Of a stretch of 38,140 bases of DNA, positions 15,301-23,540 are shown one piece after another (positions within the stretch are counted from its first letter, which is position 1; each line of letters begins with the position of its first letter). Below the pieces are notes generated by a model that was not told the DNA's origin, ran no database searches, and saw only the letters and a program-made list of their open reading frames with translations. A program made the translations under genes and the position numbers. The stretch spans positions 1 through 38,140 of the forward strand of contig JAPPKT010000338.1 of assembly GCA_028819675.1 (NCBI GenBank). The letters are read 5' to 3'. The stretch comes from Caldilineaceae bacterium. GTDB lineage: Bacteria; Chloroflexota; Anaerolineae; Caldilineales; Caldilineaceae.

Positions 15301-16611
15301 CTATTCCGAGGGAGCGGAGTCAAGGCCGGCTTGATCGAGCTTTGCCTGCACGTCGACGCGCAACGTCGCCATGTCGCGCAGGATCTCGTAGGCGCCGTGC
15401 CATTGCACGTAGTCGGGGCCTTGCATCCAGACGCCGAATTTGGCGGTACGTCCCCAGTGGTGCCACAGGTCGAAGTGGGTGAAGTCGATGGGTTCGTCAA
15501 AGGGCGCCCCGGTCAGAAGGTCGTGCTCTTTGAGGGGGGCGATCAGCGCATTGCTTTCGCTGACCCAGGCGTTGACCTGCTCGGTGGCGGCGTCGGCGGC
15601 AGTGTAGAACTCGGCGATAAAGTTCTGGTTGTGACATTCGCGGCAGACGCCCTGCATACGCACTTTGTTGTCCTGCCAGGCAGGACGGCGGCTGCTGATC
15701 GGGGCGAAGAGGAACCAGGTCAGACGGTCGCCGACGTCGTGGGTCGTGCCGGCGCTGCCGAACCCGCTTATGTGGCAGGTGGCGCAGGTCGGCGCGGGGA
15801 AGTCGGCGGCGGTCAGGGTGCCCGGTTCGGCGTCCCAGTGCCATCTGTCGCCCCCGGTGGCGTAGGCGATTCCGTGGGGCGATTCCTGGTAGATCTCCCA
15901 TTGGGGGTGATCGGGGCCGATGTGGCAGTAGTTGCAGGTTTCGGGTTTACGCGCCTGTTCAAGGCTGAATTCATGGCGCAGGTGGCAACTGGAGCACTGG
16001 CCGACGGAGCCGTCGGCGGCCGGCTTGCCGATGTCATGGCAGCTTTCACAGGCGAAGCGGGTGATGGCTTCGCCCTCAAGTTCGTGGAGGGCGTTGCGGG
16101 CGCGGGTGGCTTCCGGATCGTTTCCGCCTTCGGGGATCGAGGCGTAGATCTGTTTTTGGGCAGCTGTCAGGAGATCCTCGCCGGCATAGGCCACGTACGC
16201 AGGGAGGCCGTGGCGGCTCTGGTTGAACTGTGCGACCTCCTGGACATGGCAGTTCTGGCAGATGGCGGTGGTCGGCTGGTTCAGCACGTACAGACCTGCG
16301 TGCGGCACGGAGCCGGGATAGCCTTCATCGACGACGTGACAGTCCTGGCAGGATACGCCGGCCGCGGCCATGGTGCTGCGGCCGTACTGTTCGACGATGC
16401 CGGGCGTCTGCTGCAGGTGGCAGGTTACGCAGTCGTCGTCACTGTTTGCCAGGACGTTTACGGCGGCCGGCTCTTCGACGGCGGCGGGCGCGGCGAAGCG
16501 GCCGATCGTCATGGTGACGAGCGCGAGGGCGAGCACGACGACCACGGCGCTCAGGCCGATGATCAGAACGCGTGCTGCGTGCATGGATGGAGGTTCAGGC
16601 GATTCAGCCAA
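15301..16611 (-). CDS. Octaheme cytochrome c, hydroxylamine oxidoreductase-like
   Basis: A 436-residue protein with one N-terminal membrane anchor (RVLIIGLSAVVVVLALALVTM) and eight CxxCH heme sites: CVTCH 61, CQDCH 88, CQNCH 118, CESCH 188, CSSCH 206, CNYCH 226, CATCH 276 and CRECH 323. The spacing, HPQWEIYQESPHGIAY, and the C-terminal GPDYVQWHGAYEI resemble the HAO/multiheme nitrogen- and sulfur-redox family; YVQWHG-type motifs carry the tyrosine that crosslinks to heme in true HAO, though I cannot assert that here. It is shorter than classical HAO (about 570). Likely start is TTG 16611 with AGGGA 7 bases upstream; ATG 16584 lacks a ribosome site. The membrane protein follows 12 bases on. 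Confidence 0.85.
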   Translation of the reverse strand: MAESPEPPSMHAARVLIIGLSAVVVVLALALVTMTIGRFAAPAAVEEPAAVNVLANSDDDCVTCHLQQTPGIVEQYGRSTMAAAGVSCQDCHVVDEGYPGSVPHAGLYVLNQPTTAICQNCHVQEVAQFNQSRHGLPAYVAYAGEDLLTAAQKQIYASIPEGGNDPEATRARNALHELEGEAITRFACESCHDIGKPAADGSVGQCSSCHLRHEFSLEQARKPETCNYCHIGPDHPQWEIYQESPHGIAYATGGDRWHWDAEPGTLTAADFPAPTCATCHISGFGSAGTTHDVGDRLTWFLFAPISSRRPAWQDNKVRMQGVCRECHNQNFIAEFYTAADAATEQVNAWVSESNALIAPLKEHDLLTGAPFDEPIDFTHFDLWHHWGRTAKFGVWMQGPDYVQWHGAYEILRDMATLRVDVQAKLDQAGLDSAPSE

Positions 16612-16721
16612 TTGTGCGTCCCTAGTGCGGTCCCGGTATGCGGACAGACGTTGGGGCTATTCATGCTGCAATACAATTGCTCCAGGCGCAACACACGTTT
16701 TTCGAGAGCAGGAACGCCGGC

Positions 16722-16870
16722 GCTGTCTGAACCATGATTTATGGGATTTAGAAGATTAACAGTGATTTAGGGCGGCGGCAGGGCAGGCGCATTTCAGATG
16801 TGATGTCGGAGTGCGCCGAGGGAGGACGCGGAGGGTTGTCTGAACCGCAGTTTTGTGGGATTAAAAAAGA
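16722..16870 (+). repeat. Repeat family R, copies 2 and 3
   Basis: Copy 2 starts CTGTCTGAACCATGATTTATG, then GATTAACAGTGATTTAGGG and GCAGGGCAGGCGCATTTCAG, and runs to copy 3 (GCGGAGGGTTGTCTGAACCG...GTGGGATTAAAAAAGAT), which stops abruptly at 16870. The period between equivalent points is 116 bp. It lies between the divergently placed ends of the cytochrome and betaine-binding genes. Confidence 0.8.
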
Positions 16871-16871
16871 T

Positions 16872-16922
16872 GGCAATAACCGGATTGGGACTCGACAGGT
16901 AAGCCCAGATCGGGTTATTGCC
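16872..16922. repeat. Long imperfect inverted repeat
   Basis: GGCAATAACC (16872-16881) pairs with GGTTATTGCC (16913-16922). The pairing continues inward through GAT and TGGG against CCCA and ATC with one-base offsets. It sits between the repeat copy and the terminator of the betaine-binding gene. Confidence 0.6.
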
Positions 16923-16943
16923 TAGGAAAAAGCTCAACTTACG

Positions 16944-16974
16944 AAAAAAAGGCGGCCCATCTTTCGTGGCCGCC
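16944..16974 (-). terminator. Rho-independent terminator
   Basis: On the minus strand GGCGGCC and GGCCGCC form a 7-bp GC stem around a 10-base loop, followed by seven T. It lies 46 bases after the stop of the glycine-betaine-type binding protein gene and should end that transcript. Confidence 0.85.
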
Positions 16975-17019
16975 CTGCCTGGTACAATTTTACAGTCGTG
17001 CTGCAAAAAGGCCTTTCTC

Positions 17020-18069
17020 TTACTCTGTAGGCCACCCATCCGGGATCTCATTCGCCGCAAGCGCTTCCTCAATGGCCGCTGCGGCGTCCTCGGTCACCCA
17101 TGTGCTCCAAATGTCCGACCTGCTGTTCAGCCACCAGAGAGCAGCGTCATGGCTGGAGGCGTCACTATTCTCTTCTTGCCAACGAGCGACCTCTTTGTAA
17201 ACTTCTATATTGAAGTCCCACGCCTCCAGCATCTTGATAACGTCGGGCGCCGCATCCACAAGGCCCGGATGGACGGCAATCAGAATATCCGCGTCTTCAT
17301 ATGCGCAAGCCTTGTTAGACTCCCAGCATTCGTCGCTATAGGCCGGCTCTTCTAAGCGGACCAGGTCCAGAATGAGAGCGGGATCATTCGTGCCCCATTG
17401 GTAGCCAATCCACGGCTCACCTTTCTCATAGGCGCCGTAAAGGTCGGCGTTCAGTGCCGCCCCGTCGCCCGGGTTCACGACATGTACATGGTCCTCCAGC
17501 TCATAGCCGATGACCTGTGCAGCATTTACCTCTTCGCACGCCCACCCTATGACGCAGGAAACCAGTCGCGCTTTGCCCCCGGTCTCGGCCGAAGCAAACA
17601 GCTCCTTGAACTGATCGTCCTTCAGGTCCTCCACACTGTCCAGCTCCGGATACTGCTCCTGTAGATACTTGGGAATGACAAATGCCGACTGCCAGTCCTT
17701 GCCCAGGCTCGCGCCAATCTCAACGACTTCCCCTTTGCCTAGAGCTTCATACCAGGCTTCATCCTGGTTCGGCAGCCAGATTTCCAGTGTCACGTGTGTG
17801 TCACCTTTACGCAGTCCCTGGAACAGGGGCAATGTGGCGCCCAAGACGACATCCGTGGAATAGCCGTAGCCCTTCTCTACAATGTACTGAGCAATTCGGT
17901 TCTGGAGCTCTGCACTGGGCCAGTTCAAGTCGCTGAATATAATCGTGTTAATCGTAGTAGCCGGCGCCGCCGCCTCTTCGCTTGGCGCGCTCTGCTGAGC
18001 CGGTGCCGCACAGGCCGCAGTGAGGGCGATGATGAGCAAGAGTATGAGAATACGATATTGTGCACGCAT
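17020..18069 (-). CDS. Glycine betaine/proline-type ABC solute-binding lipoprotein
   Basis: A 349-residue OpuAC/ProX-family binding protein. Signal peptide LILLLIIALTAAC gives a lipidated Cys. The mature part has INTIIFSDLNWPSAELQNRIAQYIVEKGYGYSTDVV, the family start, then ETGGKARLVSCVIGWACEEV, GEPWIGYQWGTNDPAL and a C-terminal VTEDAAAAIEEALAANEIPDGW. Tyr/Trp residues such as GYQWG are of the kind that form the quaternary-ammonium cage. ATG 18069 has AGGAG 9 bases upstream; the longer frame from 18123 lacks support. A strong terminator follows. No permease or ATPase is adjacent. A broken paralogue lies immediately upstream (18676-19109). Confidence 0.92.
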   Translation of the reverse strand: MRAQYRILILLLIIALTAACAAPAQQSAPSEEAAAPATTINTIIFSDLNWPSAELQNRIAQYIVEKGYGYSTDVVLGATLPLFQGLRKGDTHVTLEIWLPNQDEAWYEALGKGEVVEIGASLGKDWQSAFVIPKYLQEQYPELDSVEDLKDDQFKELFASAETGGKARLVSCVIGWACEEVNAAQVIGYELEDHVHVVNPGDGAALNADLYGAYEKGEPWIGYQWGTNDPALILDLVRLEEPAYSDECWESNKACAYEDADILIAVHPGLVDAAPDVIKMLEAWDFNIEVYKEVARWQEENSDASSHDAALWWLNSRSDIWSTWVTEDAAAAIEEALAANEIPDGWPTE

Positions 18070-18675
18070 GATTCTTTTCTCCTGTGGATTGGTCTCTTGA
18101 AGCCACCATCTGCGGACAAGCACTGAAAAAGGGGTAGAGTTGAGTGTGAACTATGAACTGCCTCGTCTCGCCCTAACTGCTTTGCTTACCCACAAACTGG
18201 CTAAGTATCGGTGCGCAGGTATCCCGCCCAATCGTCTGAGTTGCCAAACGGGGCCAACCTTCGGCCTGCAGTCTTCCTGAGGACTGTTTTAACGACGTCC
18301 GTATCAGTTGTAGTCCGCCAAGGCTGCCGCACGCCGTAAGGCAACTATAAGTTCAGGCCACCCAATTTCCCCCACGGATTCCGTGTAGGTGGTTGGCTGA
18401 CCTGAAAAATTACGGTTGGAGGTGGGAACTGTACTTCAATCCTTGCATTGTATCACTCTTTTTAAGTATTGGGTAATTGCATCATTTCTGCAATATCTGC
18501 CCTGAAATGTAAACGATGCAGGCAACTTCGGGATAAACTGCCCCAAGAGTCACTTCGGGCCGGAGATCAAGGTTTGAACGCACGGTTGCCGCCCCCGAGC
18601 CATAGCCCGGCGCCCTACACTCTGAGGAGCCGTTCCTCCTACGATTTGAAGCAAGAGGAGGATCGGGAAGAAAGT
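18070..18675. other. Intergenic region between betaine-binding gene and its pseudogene
   Basis: About 600 bases with no supported gene. It includes an interrupted stem near 18353-18405 (CACGGA-T-TCCGTG apex with CCACC/GGTGG below) and, at 18562-18640 on the minus strand, a degenerate tRNA-like string. The promoter of the downstream lipoprotein gene should lie within the first 200 bases, but I cannot fix it. Confidence 0.5.
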
Positions 18676-19109
18676 CTACTCTTCAGGCCAACCATCCGGG
18701 ATCTCGTTGGCCGCAAGTGCTGCCTCAATGGCCGACGCCGCCTCCTCTGTGACCTAGGTGCGCCAGGTTATCGGCATTGCCATTCAACCATCATAGCGCC
18801 GCATCATTTGCGCTTGTACCGTCGTTCTCTTCCAGCCAGGCCGCCACTTCGCGATACAAGCTGATGCGGAAGCCCCAAACCCGCAGCATCTCAACTACGC
18901 CCGGCGCGGCCTCGAGCAGGTCCGGATGGACCGCAATGACGATCGTAGCGTCTTCGTAAGCACAGGCCTTTGTCGCGGACCAGCACTCGTCGCTGTATGC
19001 CGGCTCCTTGAGACGGACCAAGTCCAGAAGCAGCGCCGGGTCATTGGTGCCCCACTGGTAGCCAAGCCAGGGTTCACCTTTCTCGTAAGCCCCGTAGAGG
19101 TCAGCGTTT
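18676..19109 (-). pseudogene. Decayed OpuAC-family binding protein, 3' half
   Basis: The minus-strand frame matches the C-terminal half of the intact protein at 17020-18069: YGAYEKGEPWLGYQWGTNDP, LKEPAYSDECW, ACAYEDATIVIAVHPDLLEAAP, and the same ending ALAANEIPDGWPEE. It carries two stops at conserved Trp positions (TGA 18791-18793 and TAG 18754-18756) and a one-base frameshift between them. The 5' half is absent: homology ends exactly where repeat family R begins at 19110. The gene was therefore cut at, or replaced by, the repeat array and then decayed. Confidence 0.85.
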
Positions 19110-19110
19110 A

Positions 19111-19385
19111 AAAGATTAACAGTGATTTAGGGTGGCAGCAGGGCAGGCGCATTTCAGATATGATGTCGGAGCGGGCAGAGGGGGAACGCGGAGGGTTGTC
19201 TGAACCGCAGTTTTGTGGGATTTAAGAGATTAACAGTGATTCAGGGTGGCGGCAGGGCAGGCGCATTTCAGATATGATGTCGGAGTGGCCGAGGGAGGAC
19301 GCGGAGGATTGTTTGAACCGCAGTTTTGTGGGATTTAGAAGATTAATAGTGATTTAGGGTGGCGGCAGGGTAGGCGCATCTTCGA
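19111..19385 (+). repeat. Repeat family R, tandem array of two and a half copies
   Basis: AGATTAACAG-type landmarks at 19113, 19227 and 19340 give periods of 114 and 113 bp. The unit includes GATTAACAGTGATTTAGGG, GCAGGGCAGGCGCATTTCAG, ATGATGTCGGAG, GACGCGGAGGGTTGTCTGAA and TTTTGTGGGATTT. Copies differ by a few substitutions. The array starts directly at the breakpoint of the pseudogene and fades out by 19385. Confidence 0.85.
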
Positions 19386-19522
19386 CTTCCGTCCGACACG
19401 TAGTTAATCAGTGGCTGGCGCCGTCTTACCAGTATTGTGCGTGACCCGGAATTTGCTGATCTTCACTGTTCCCTGCCCTGATCTTGGAGAACCGCAACAG
19501 ACTTAACGTCCAGAGTTTGAGA

Positions 19523-19547
19523 GCGCCGGATCAGTATGATCCGGCGC
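19523..19547. repeat. Perfect 10-bp hairpin
   Basis: GCGCCGGATC and GATCCGGCGC surround the loop AGTAT. There is no T-tract on either side, so it is a structure or protein site rather than a clear terminator. Confidence 0.7.
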
Positions 19548-19644
19548 GTGCGCGTTTGGGGGCCGGCGTGCTTAGTCTCCGTTCTGACAGGCTGGAGATG
19601 GTTTGCCGCAATATTGGTACGACATTGAGATAGAAAAACGGCAA

Positions 19645-19680
19645 AATGATACGTTGAATACATATGGGTACTGTATAATC
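19645..19680 (+). promoter_or_regulatory. Promoter-like block with TATAAT
   Basis: AATGATACGTTGAATACATATGGGTACTGTATAATC contains a perfect -10 hexamer at 19674-19679. It matches the block before the MmyB-type regulator (9754-9789) base for base over most of its length, including CATATGG. Upstream, GCCGCAATATTGG parallels GCCGATATTGG at the other site. It probably drives the DUF262 gene or is the remnant promoter of a lost regulator. Confidence 0.5.
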
Positions 19681-19973
19681 TAGTGTTGGGGAAGTATCAG
19701 AAAATTGGCTCACTGGGCGGGGTCTGTGTCCGGTAGTTGACAACCTCAAATCAAAACTGCATCTACGCTCGAAGGTATCTCTGAACGGTTGACGGCCTAG
19801 ATTGCGCGCGTCAAGCGGTTCGGGTGGTCTCGCGTCAGACGTCAGAAAAGGGCGGGAACATGGCTAGGGCGAGCGATGCACCCCATTGGCTGTACGGATG
19901 ACGGCAGCACAGCTCTTTCATGTGCGCCTCATTACCCGCCTCCATCTCCGGAGCAGTTCACGGGAGTTCAGGA

Positions 19974-22111
19974 ATGTCCGAAACAATTGAAGCCAGAGAA
20001 CTGCAGCTTGTCAGCATCTTCAGTGACAGCTACCGCTTCGAGATTCCCGATTACCAGCGCTCCTATGCCTGGACAACCGAACAGACAGGCGAGTTGCTGG
20101 ACGACCTGTTGTATGCCATGGAGCGTGCCGAGAATGTGAGTGACGCGTCGCCCTACTTCCTAGGCAGTATCGTAACAATCAAAGACGGCCTCCAGCCACA
20201 CGCACAGATCGTCGACGGACAGCAGCGCATCACAACGCTGACAATTCTCCTTTGCGTCCTGCGTGAACTCGCATCCACAAACAGCGACAAAAACGACACA
20301 CATAACTATATCTATGCGCCGGGCCGGGAATATGCGGGAATCCAGGGACACTATCGGCTCACTGTGACAAAAAGAAATCGAAATTTTTCCAGAATAATAT
20401 CCAGGAAATGGGAAAGCTGCGCGCGCTCTTTGCGCGTTCGCCTGCAAACCTGCCCGACAGCCAGCAAAGAATGTTGGAGAATGCCCACCATCTGTATGAA
20501 TCCCTGGCTAAACGTGACGAGAAGCTGCGCAAAATCCTTACACAGTTTCTCGCCCAGCGCTGCTATCTTGTCGTGGTCTCTGCATCGGACCAGAACTCTG
20601 CCTACCGTATCTTCTCCGTTCTGAACGATAGAGGGTTGGACCTGTCGACGACCGACATTCTGAAAGCGGATATAATCGGGGCACTGCCGAAAGACATCCG
20701 CTCGCAGCACACAGAAATATGGGAGAAAATCGAGGAAGACCTCGGCCGCGATCGCTTCAGTGATCTCTTCGCGCACATCCGCACGATCTCTGTGAAACGC
20801 AGGCAGCGTGGAACGTTACAGCAGGAATTTCAGGACCATGTACTAAAACAGGTGGACAGGGCGAACTTCATTGACCGGGTGCTTGAACCGTATGCCGAAG
20901 CATATACGACTGTGACCGGCGCATCATATGAAAGCACAGACGGCTGTGGGGAAGTTAACAAATACCTGCGCTTCCTGAATCAGCTCAATAACTTCGACTG
21001 GATTCCACCGGCGATGTCCTTCTACAGGCGCAACCAAGACCCCCAGACCTTTCTCAATTTCATTCGCGACCTGGAACGGCTGGCCTATGCAATGTTCATC
21101 TTAAGGGCGTACGTGAGCCAGCGTACGTCCAGATACGCTGAAATCCTGCGCGCCATCCATCACAGGAAGGACCTCTATGGCCCTTCGTCTCCTCTTCAGC
21201 TTTCGTCTAAACAAATATCGGACGTTATGCATGCGCTGGACGGTCCCATCTACGTTCGCTCGCGAGTTCCTAGGACCTTGCTTATGCGCCTTGATTCTCT
21301 GCTGGCGGACGAGGTCGCCAGGTATGAGCATGCAACGATTACGGTTGAGCACGTTCTCCCCCGAAACCCCGAACGGAATTCACAGTGGCTGAGAGACTTT
21401 CCTGACGATGAAGAACGAGCAGAGTGGACAAACAGACTTGCCAACCTGGTTCTCCTGTCACGTACAAAGAACATACGCGCGCTGAACTACGACTTCATCC
21501 GCAAGAAGAAAGAGTATTTCCAGAGAGGAGGCGTGGCAACCTTCGCCCTCACCACGCAAGTGCTGGCTGAAGACGAGTGGACGCCCGCAGTGCTGCGGAG
21601 GCGGCAGAGACAGTTGCTCAATGCTCTCAAGAAAGAGTGGCGGCTTGAAGTAGCGACTCCATCTCGACTTCCAAAGAGCCGCGAACGAGTGGTTCTCACA
21701 CCGTCGGAAAGTGACGAGAGGAGGGTGCCATCCGCCGGGCGGGCTGCTCGCGACAACGATGAGGCGCGCAGAAAGAGAAACCAAAGAACGTTGCGTGAGG
21801 GCTCTGTCTTCATGAAGACCAGACAGATGTGGGAACAAGGATTGTCTGTTGAGGAGATAGCCACAGAACATGGTGTGAAGAAGAAGAGAGTAGTCTATCA
21901 TTTGCAGCGCCTGATCGAGGCGGGAGTGGATGTTGATCTGAGACCGGGATTGCCTCCAGCGGAGAGGGTCGAGGAGATCGGAAGGGTCATTCGAGAGACG
22001 GGCGGCACCTCCTTGCGGCCGGCCACAAAATTGCTTGGCGGTAGGTATCCCGACTACGAAATCAAAATGGTATGGCTCTTCCTGCAGCAGCAGGGGGAAC
22101 TACCAGATTAG
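19974..22111 (+). CDS. DUF262-DUF1524 nuclease-like protein with C-terminal HTH, -1 frameshift
   Basis: Read through one -1 shift, this is a 712-residue protein. Residues about 1-130 form a DUF262/ParB-like NTPase domain: EIPDYQRSYAW and IVDGQQRITTL, the family nucleotide motif. DUF1524 with an HNH-type core follows (VEHVLPRNP, then RLANLVLLSRTKN). The C-terminal domain (MWEQGLSVEEIATEHGVKKKRVVYHLQRLIEAG) resembles the HTH_40 module found at RecQ ends. DUF262/DUF1524 proteins include GmrSD-type enzymes that cut modified phage DNA. ATG 19974 has GGGAG 7 bases upstream. The shift falls at AAATTTT 20381-20387. Both halves stay coding-like, so it is either programmed or a recent or technical one-base loss. 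Confidence 0.8.
20381..20387 (+). other. Slippery heptamer A-AAT-TTT at the frameshift
   Basis: The heptamer fits X-XXY-YYZ in the exact phase of the upstream frame (codons AAT 20382-20384 and TTT 20385-20387). A -1 slip moves reading from the frame of 19974 to the frame of the downstream domain and restores FFQNNIQEMGKL. A short GC hairpin (CGCGC ... GCGCG) lies about 30 bases downstream. Confidence 0.5.
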
Positions 22112-22258
22112 GTTATGGCGCGATGCCTGCCTTCCGTCGTTCTCTCGATGGAACCTTTCATGCCGGACCCAAGCAGGTACTGACATTCGTTCTCAAGCGC
22201 GAGCCGCCACGTGCGGTTTGTCGCCTAAATTTTTCAGCTTCACAGATAGGAGATTGAA

Positions 22259-22642
22259 ATGTATCAGCAGATTACTTTGATTGGCAACCTGGGCGCAGAT
22301 CCGGAAATGCGTGTTACGCAGAATGGGACGCCGGTGACTTCCTTAAGGGTGGCGACAAATCGCCGCTGGAGGGCCCAGGATGGGACGACGCAGGAGGAGA
22401 CTGTTTGGTTTCGTGTTTCGGTATGGGCACAGCAGGCTGAGGCGTGCAACCAGTATCTGTCGAAAGGGCAGCGTGTACTGGTCGTTGGCGAGATGAGAGA
22501 GCCGGGCGCGTGGACCGACCAGGAGGGGAACGCACGCGCTTCACTGGAGGTGCGGGCGCGGAATGTGGAGTTTCTCACCCCGCGTGGAGGGGGCCAGAGT
22601 CCGGCACCAGATCAAGGTGAGGAAGAGGAGATACCGTTTTAG
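22259..22642 (+). CDS. ssb: Single-stranded DNA-binding protein
   Basis: A 127-residue SSB: OB-fold start MYQQITLIGNLGADPEMRVT, VTSLRVATNRRW, VWFRVSVWAQQAEACNQYLSKGQRVLVVGEM and ASLEVRARNVEFL. The short Gly/Gln linker ends in the acidic tip EEEEIPF that recruits repair and replication partners. It is short for an SSB because its linker is brief. ATG 22259 follows AGGAG with 7-base spacing (ATAGGAGATTGAA-ATG). It is not next to rpsF/rpsR as chromosomal ssb usually is; it follows the DUF262 gene by 147 bases. It may therefore be an accessory SSB serving the neighbouring defence or mobile genes. Confidence 0.95.
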   Translation: MYQQITLIGNLGADPEMRVTQNGTPVTSLRVATNRRWRAQDGTTQEETVWFRVSVWAQQAEACNQYLSKGQRVLVVGEMREPGAWTDQEGNARASLEVRARNVEFLTPRGGGQSPAPDQGEEEEIPF

Positions 22643-22784
22643 CGTCCGGTGCGCTGGGAGCGCGGGAGGCGGACGGAAGACTCCGAGTGACGTGCGCCCC
22701 CACAACCTCTATCCTACGCTGGAGTTTCGCACACCGGTCACTATGCTTGGGACCGTTCGTCGTTGAGAATGTTGATGACAGGCG

Positions 22785-23051
22785 CTAAGTTACCGATCTC
22801 GAGGAAGCATGAATGCATTCGACAACCCACCGGTTAATCAGTTGCGCATGGGAGATGCCGTGCAACCGGGCAAGCGATCTGACAATCCGGGATTCGTCCG
22901 GGTCAAGACGAACGGTGACGGTGGTTTGACGGTCAAAGACAGGTTCGTCCACCTCCTCAAGTTCGGCATCGAAATCGGTTAGATCATGTGTGTCCCAGAA
23001 GTCGGCGAGCTCCTGGATCGAATCGGTTTGCAGGATTTTATTACCGTTCAT
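22785..23051 (-). CDS. CopG/BrnA-like antitoxin
   Basis: An 88-residue protein. The first half is acidic and helical (IQELADFWDTHDLTDFDAELEEV), typical of the toxin-binding part of CopG-type antitoxins. The second half is a ribbon-helix-helix: strand TTVTVRLDPDESRIVRSLA, then HGISHAQLINRWV. It starts within the last bases of the toxin gene: ATGA overlaps the toxin TGA by 4 bases, with GGAGG 6 bases upstream, so translation is coupled. The toxin-first order fits BrnT-BrnA systems. An in-frame GTG four codons earlier (23063) is less likely. Confidence 0.75.
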   Translation of the reverse strand: MNGNKILQTDSIQELADFWDTHDLTDFDAELEEVDEPVFDRQTTVTVRLDPDESRIVRSLARLHGISHAQLINRWVVECIHASSRSVT

Positions 23052-23332
23052 CGATTCCTCCACTGTCTATACCGCTGTCTTTCCCTGCCTGTCATCGCTC
23101 TGGCGGTGACAGGGAATCCTCTGCCATCAGGAAATTGAATTGCGACACAGAACAGGTAGCGGCCCGCATCTGTTTGTCCCAAAATATAGTAGACTGGATT
23201 TTCTCCTCGGGATTTTGCACGTTGAATCAGTGGACGACCGAAGCATACCTCCTCGACTTCATCTATTGTAATGCCGTGTCGCGCAATATGATCGATTCTG
23301 TCCTGGGGCCAAAGTAACTCGCCTATTCTCAT
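23048..23332 (-). CDS. BrnT-like toxin
   Basis: A 94-residue protein of the BrnT/RelE-like ribonuclease fold: WPQDRIDHIARHGITIDEVEEV (the N-terminal 'KHGI' helix), then RPLIQRAKSRGENPVYYILG, RYLFCVAIQF and a closing VTARAMTGRERQRYRQWRNR, matching the 'aRxatxxErrxY' end of BrnT. Such toxins cleave mRNA and are held by the antitoxin encoded just after. The start is uncertain: ATG 23332 suits family length, while GTG 23371 is in frame and would add 13 residues. Confidence 0.7.
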   Translation of the reverse strand: MRIGELLWPQDRIDHIARHGITIDEVEEVCFGRPLIQRAKSRGENPVYYILGQTDAGRYLFCVAIQFPDGRGFPVTARAMTGRERQRYRQWRNR

Positions 23333-23540
23333 GCCCAGTCCAATTTTTGCCCTTTCGTTGTTGCGCCCCACTATACCATATGCTTACGGTTGATGTCCCA
23401 TGGCTGGGATAGGGCAGCAGGGCAATTACATCCTCTTGGAAAGAGAATGGCAGGGATATTCCCTTCGATATTGGAGACGAACAGGTCGTGCCATGGTCAA
23501 GTGCAAAAGGGCAGTTCATTCAGCAAGCTGGAAACATGTC

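Larger units (their letters stand above)
19386..19973. other. Intergenic region ahead of DUF262 gene
   Basis: About 590 bases without a supported gene. It holds a perfect hairpin (19523-19547) and a promoter-like block (19645-19680) related to that of the MmyB-type regulator. About 290 bases of unassigned leader follow before the DUF262 start. Confidence 0.55.

Noticed and set aside
14098..16737. 879-aa open frame on the + strand
   Set aside because: It is the antisense shadow of the cytochrome c and membrane protein genes, whose minus-strand products have eight heme motifs and clear helices. The + frame is Gly/Gly-Arg-rich with no family features.
18469..18864. 131-aa + strand frame
   Set aside because: Covers the intergenic region and the antisense of the binding-protein pseudogene; no protein-like features.
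19920..19973. Earlier start for the DUF262 gene at 19920
   Set aside because: The extra 18 residues have no ribosome site, while ATG 19974 has GGGAG at 7 bases and begins at the usual family N-terminus.
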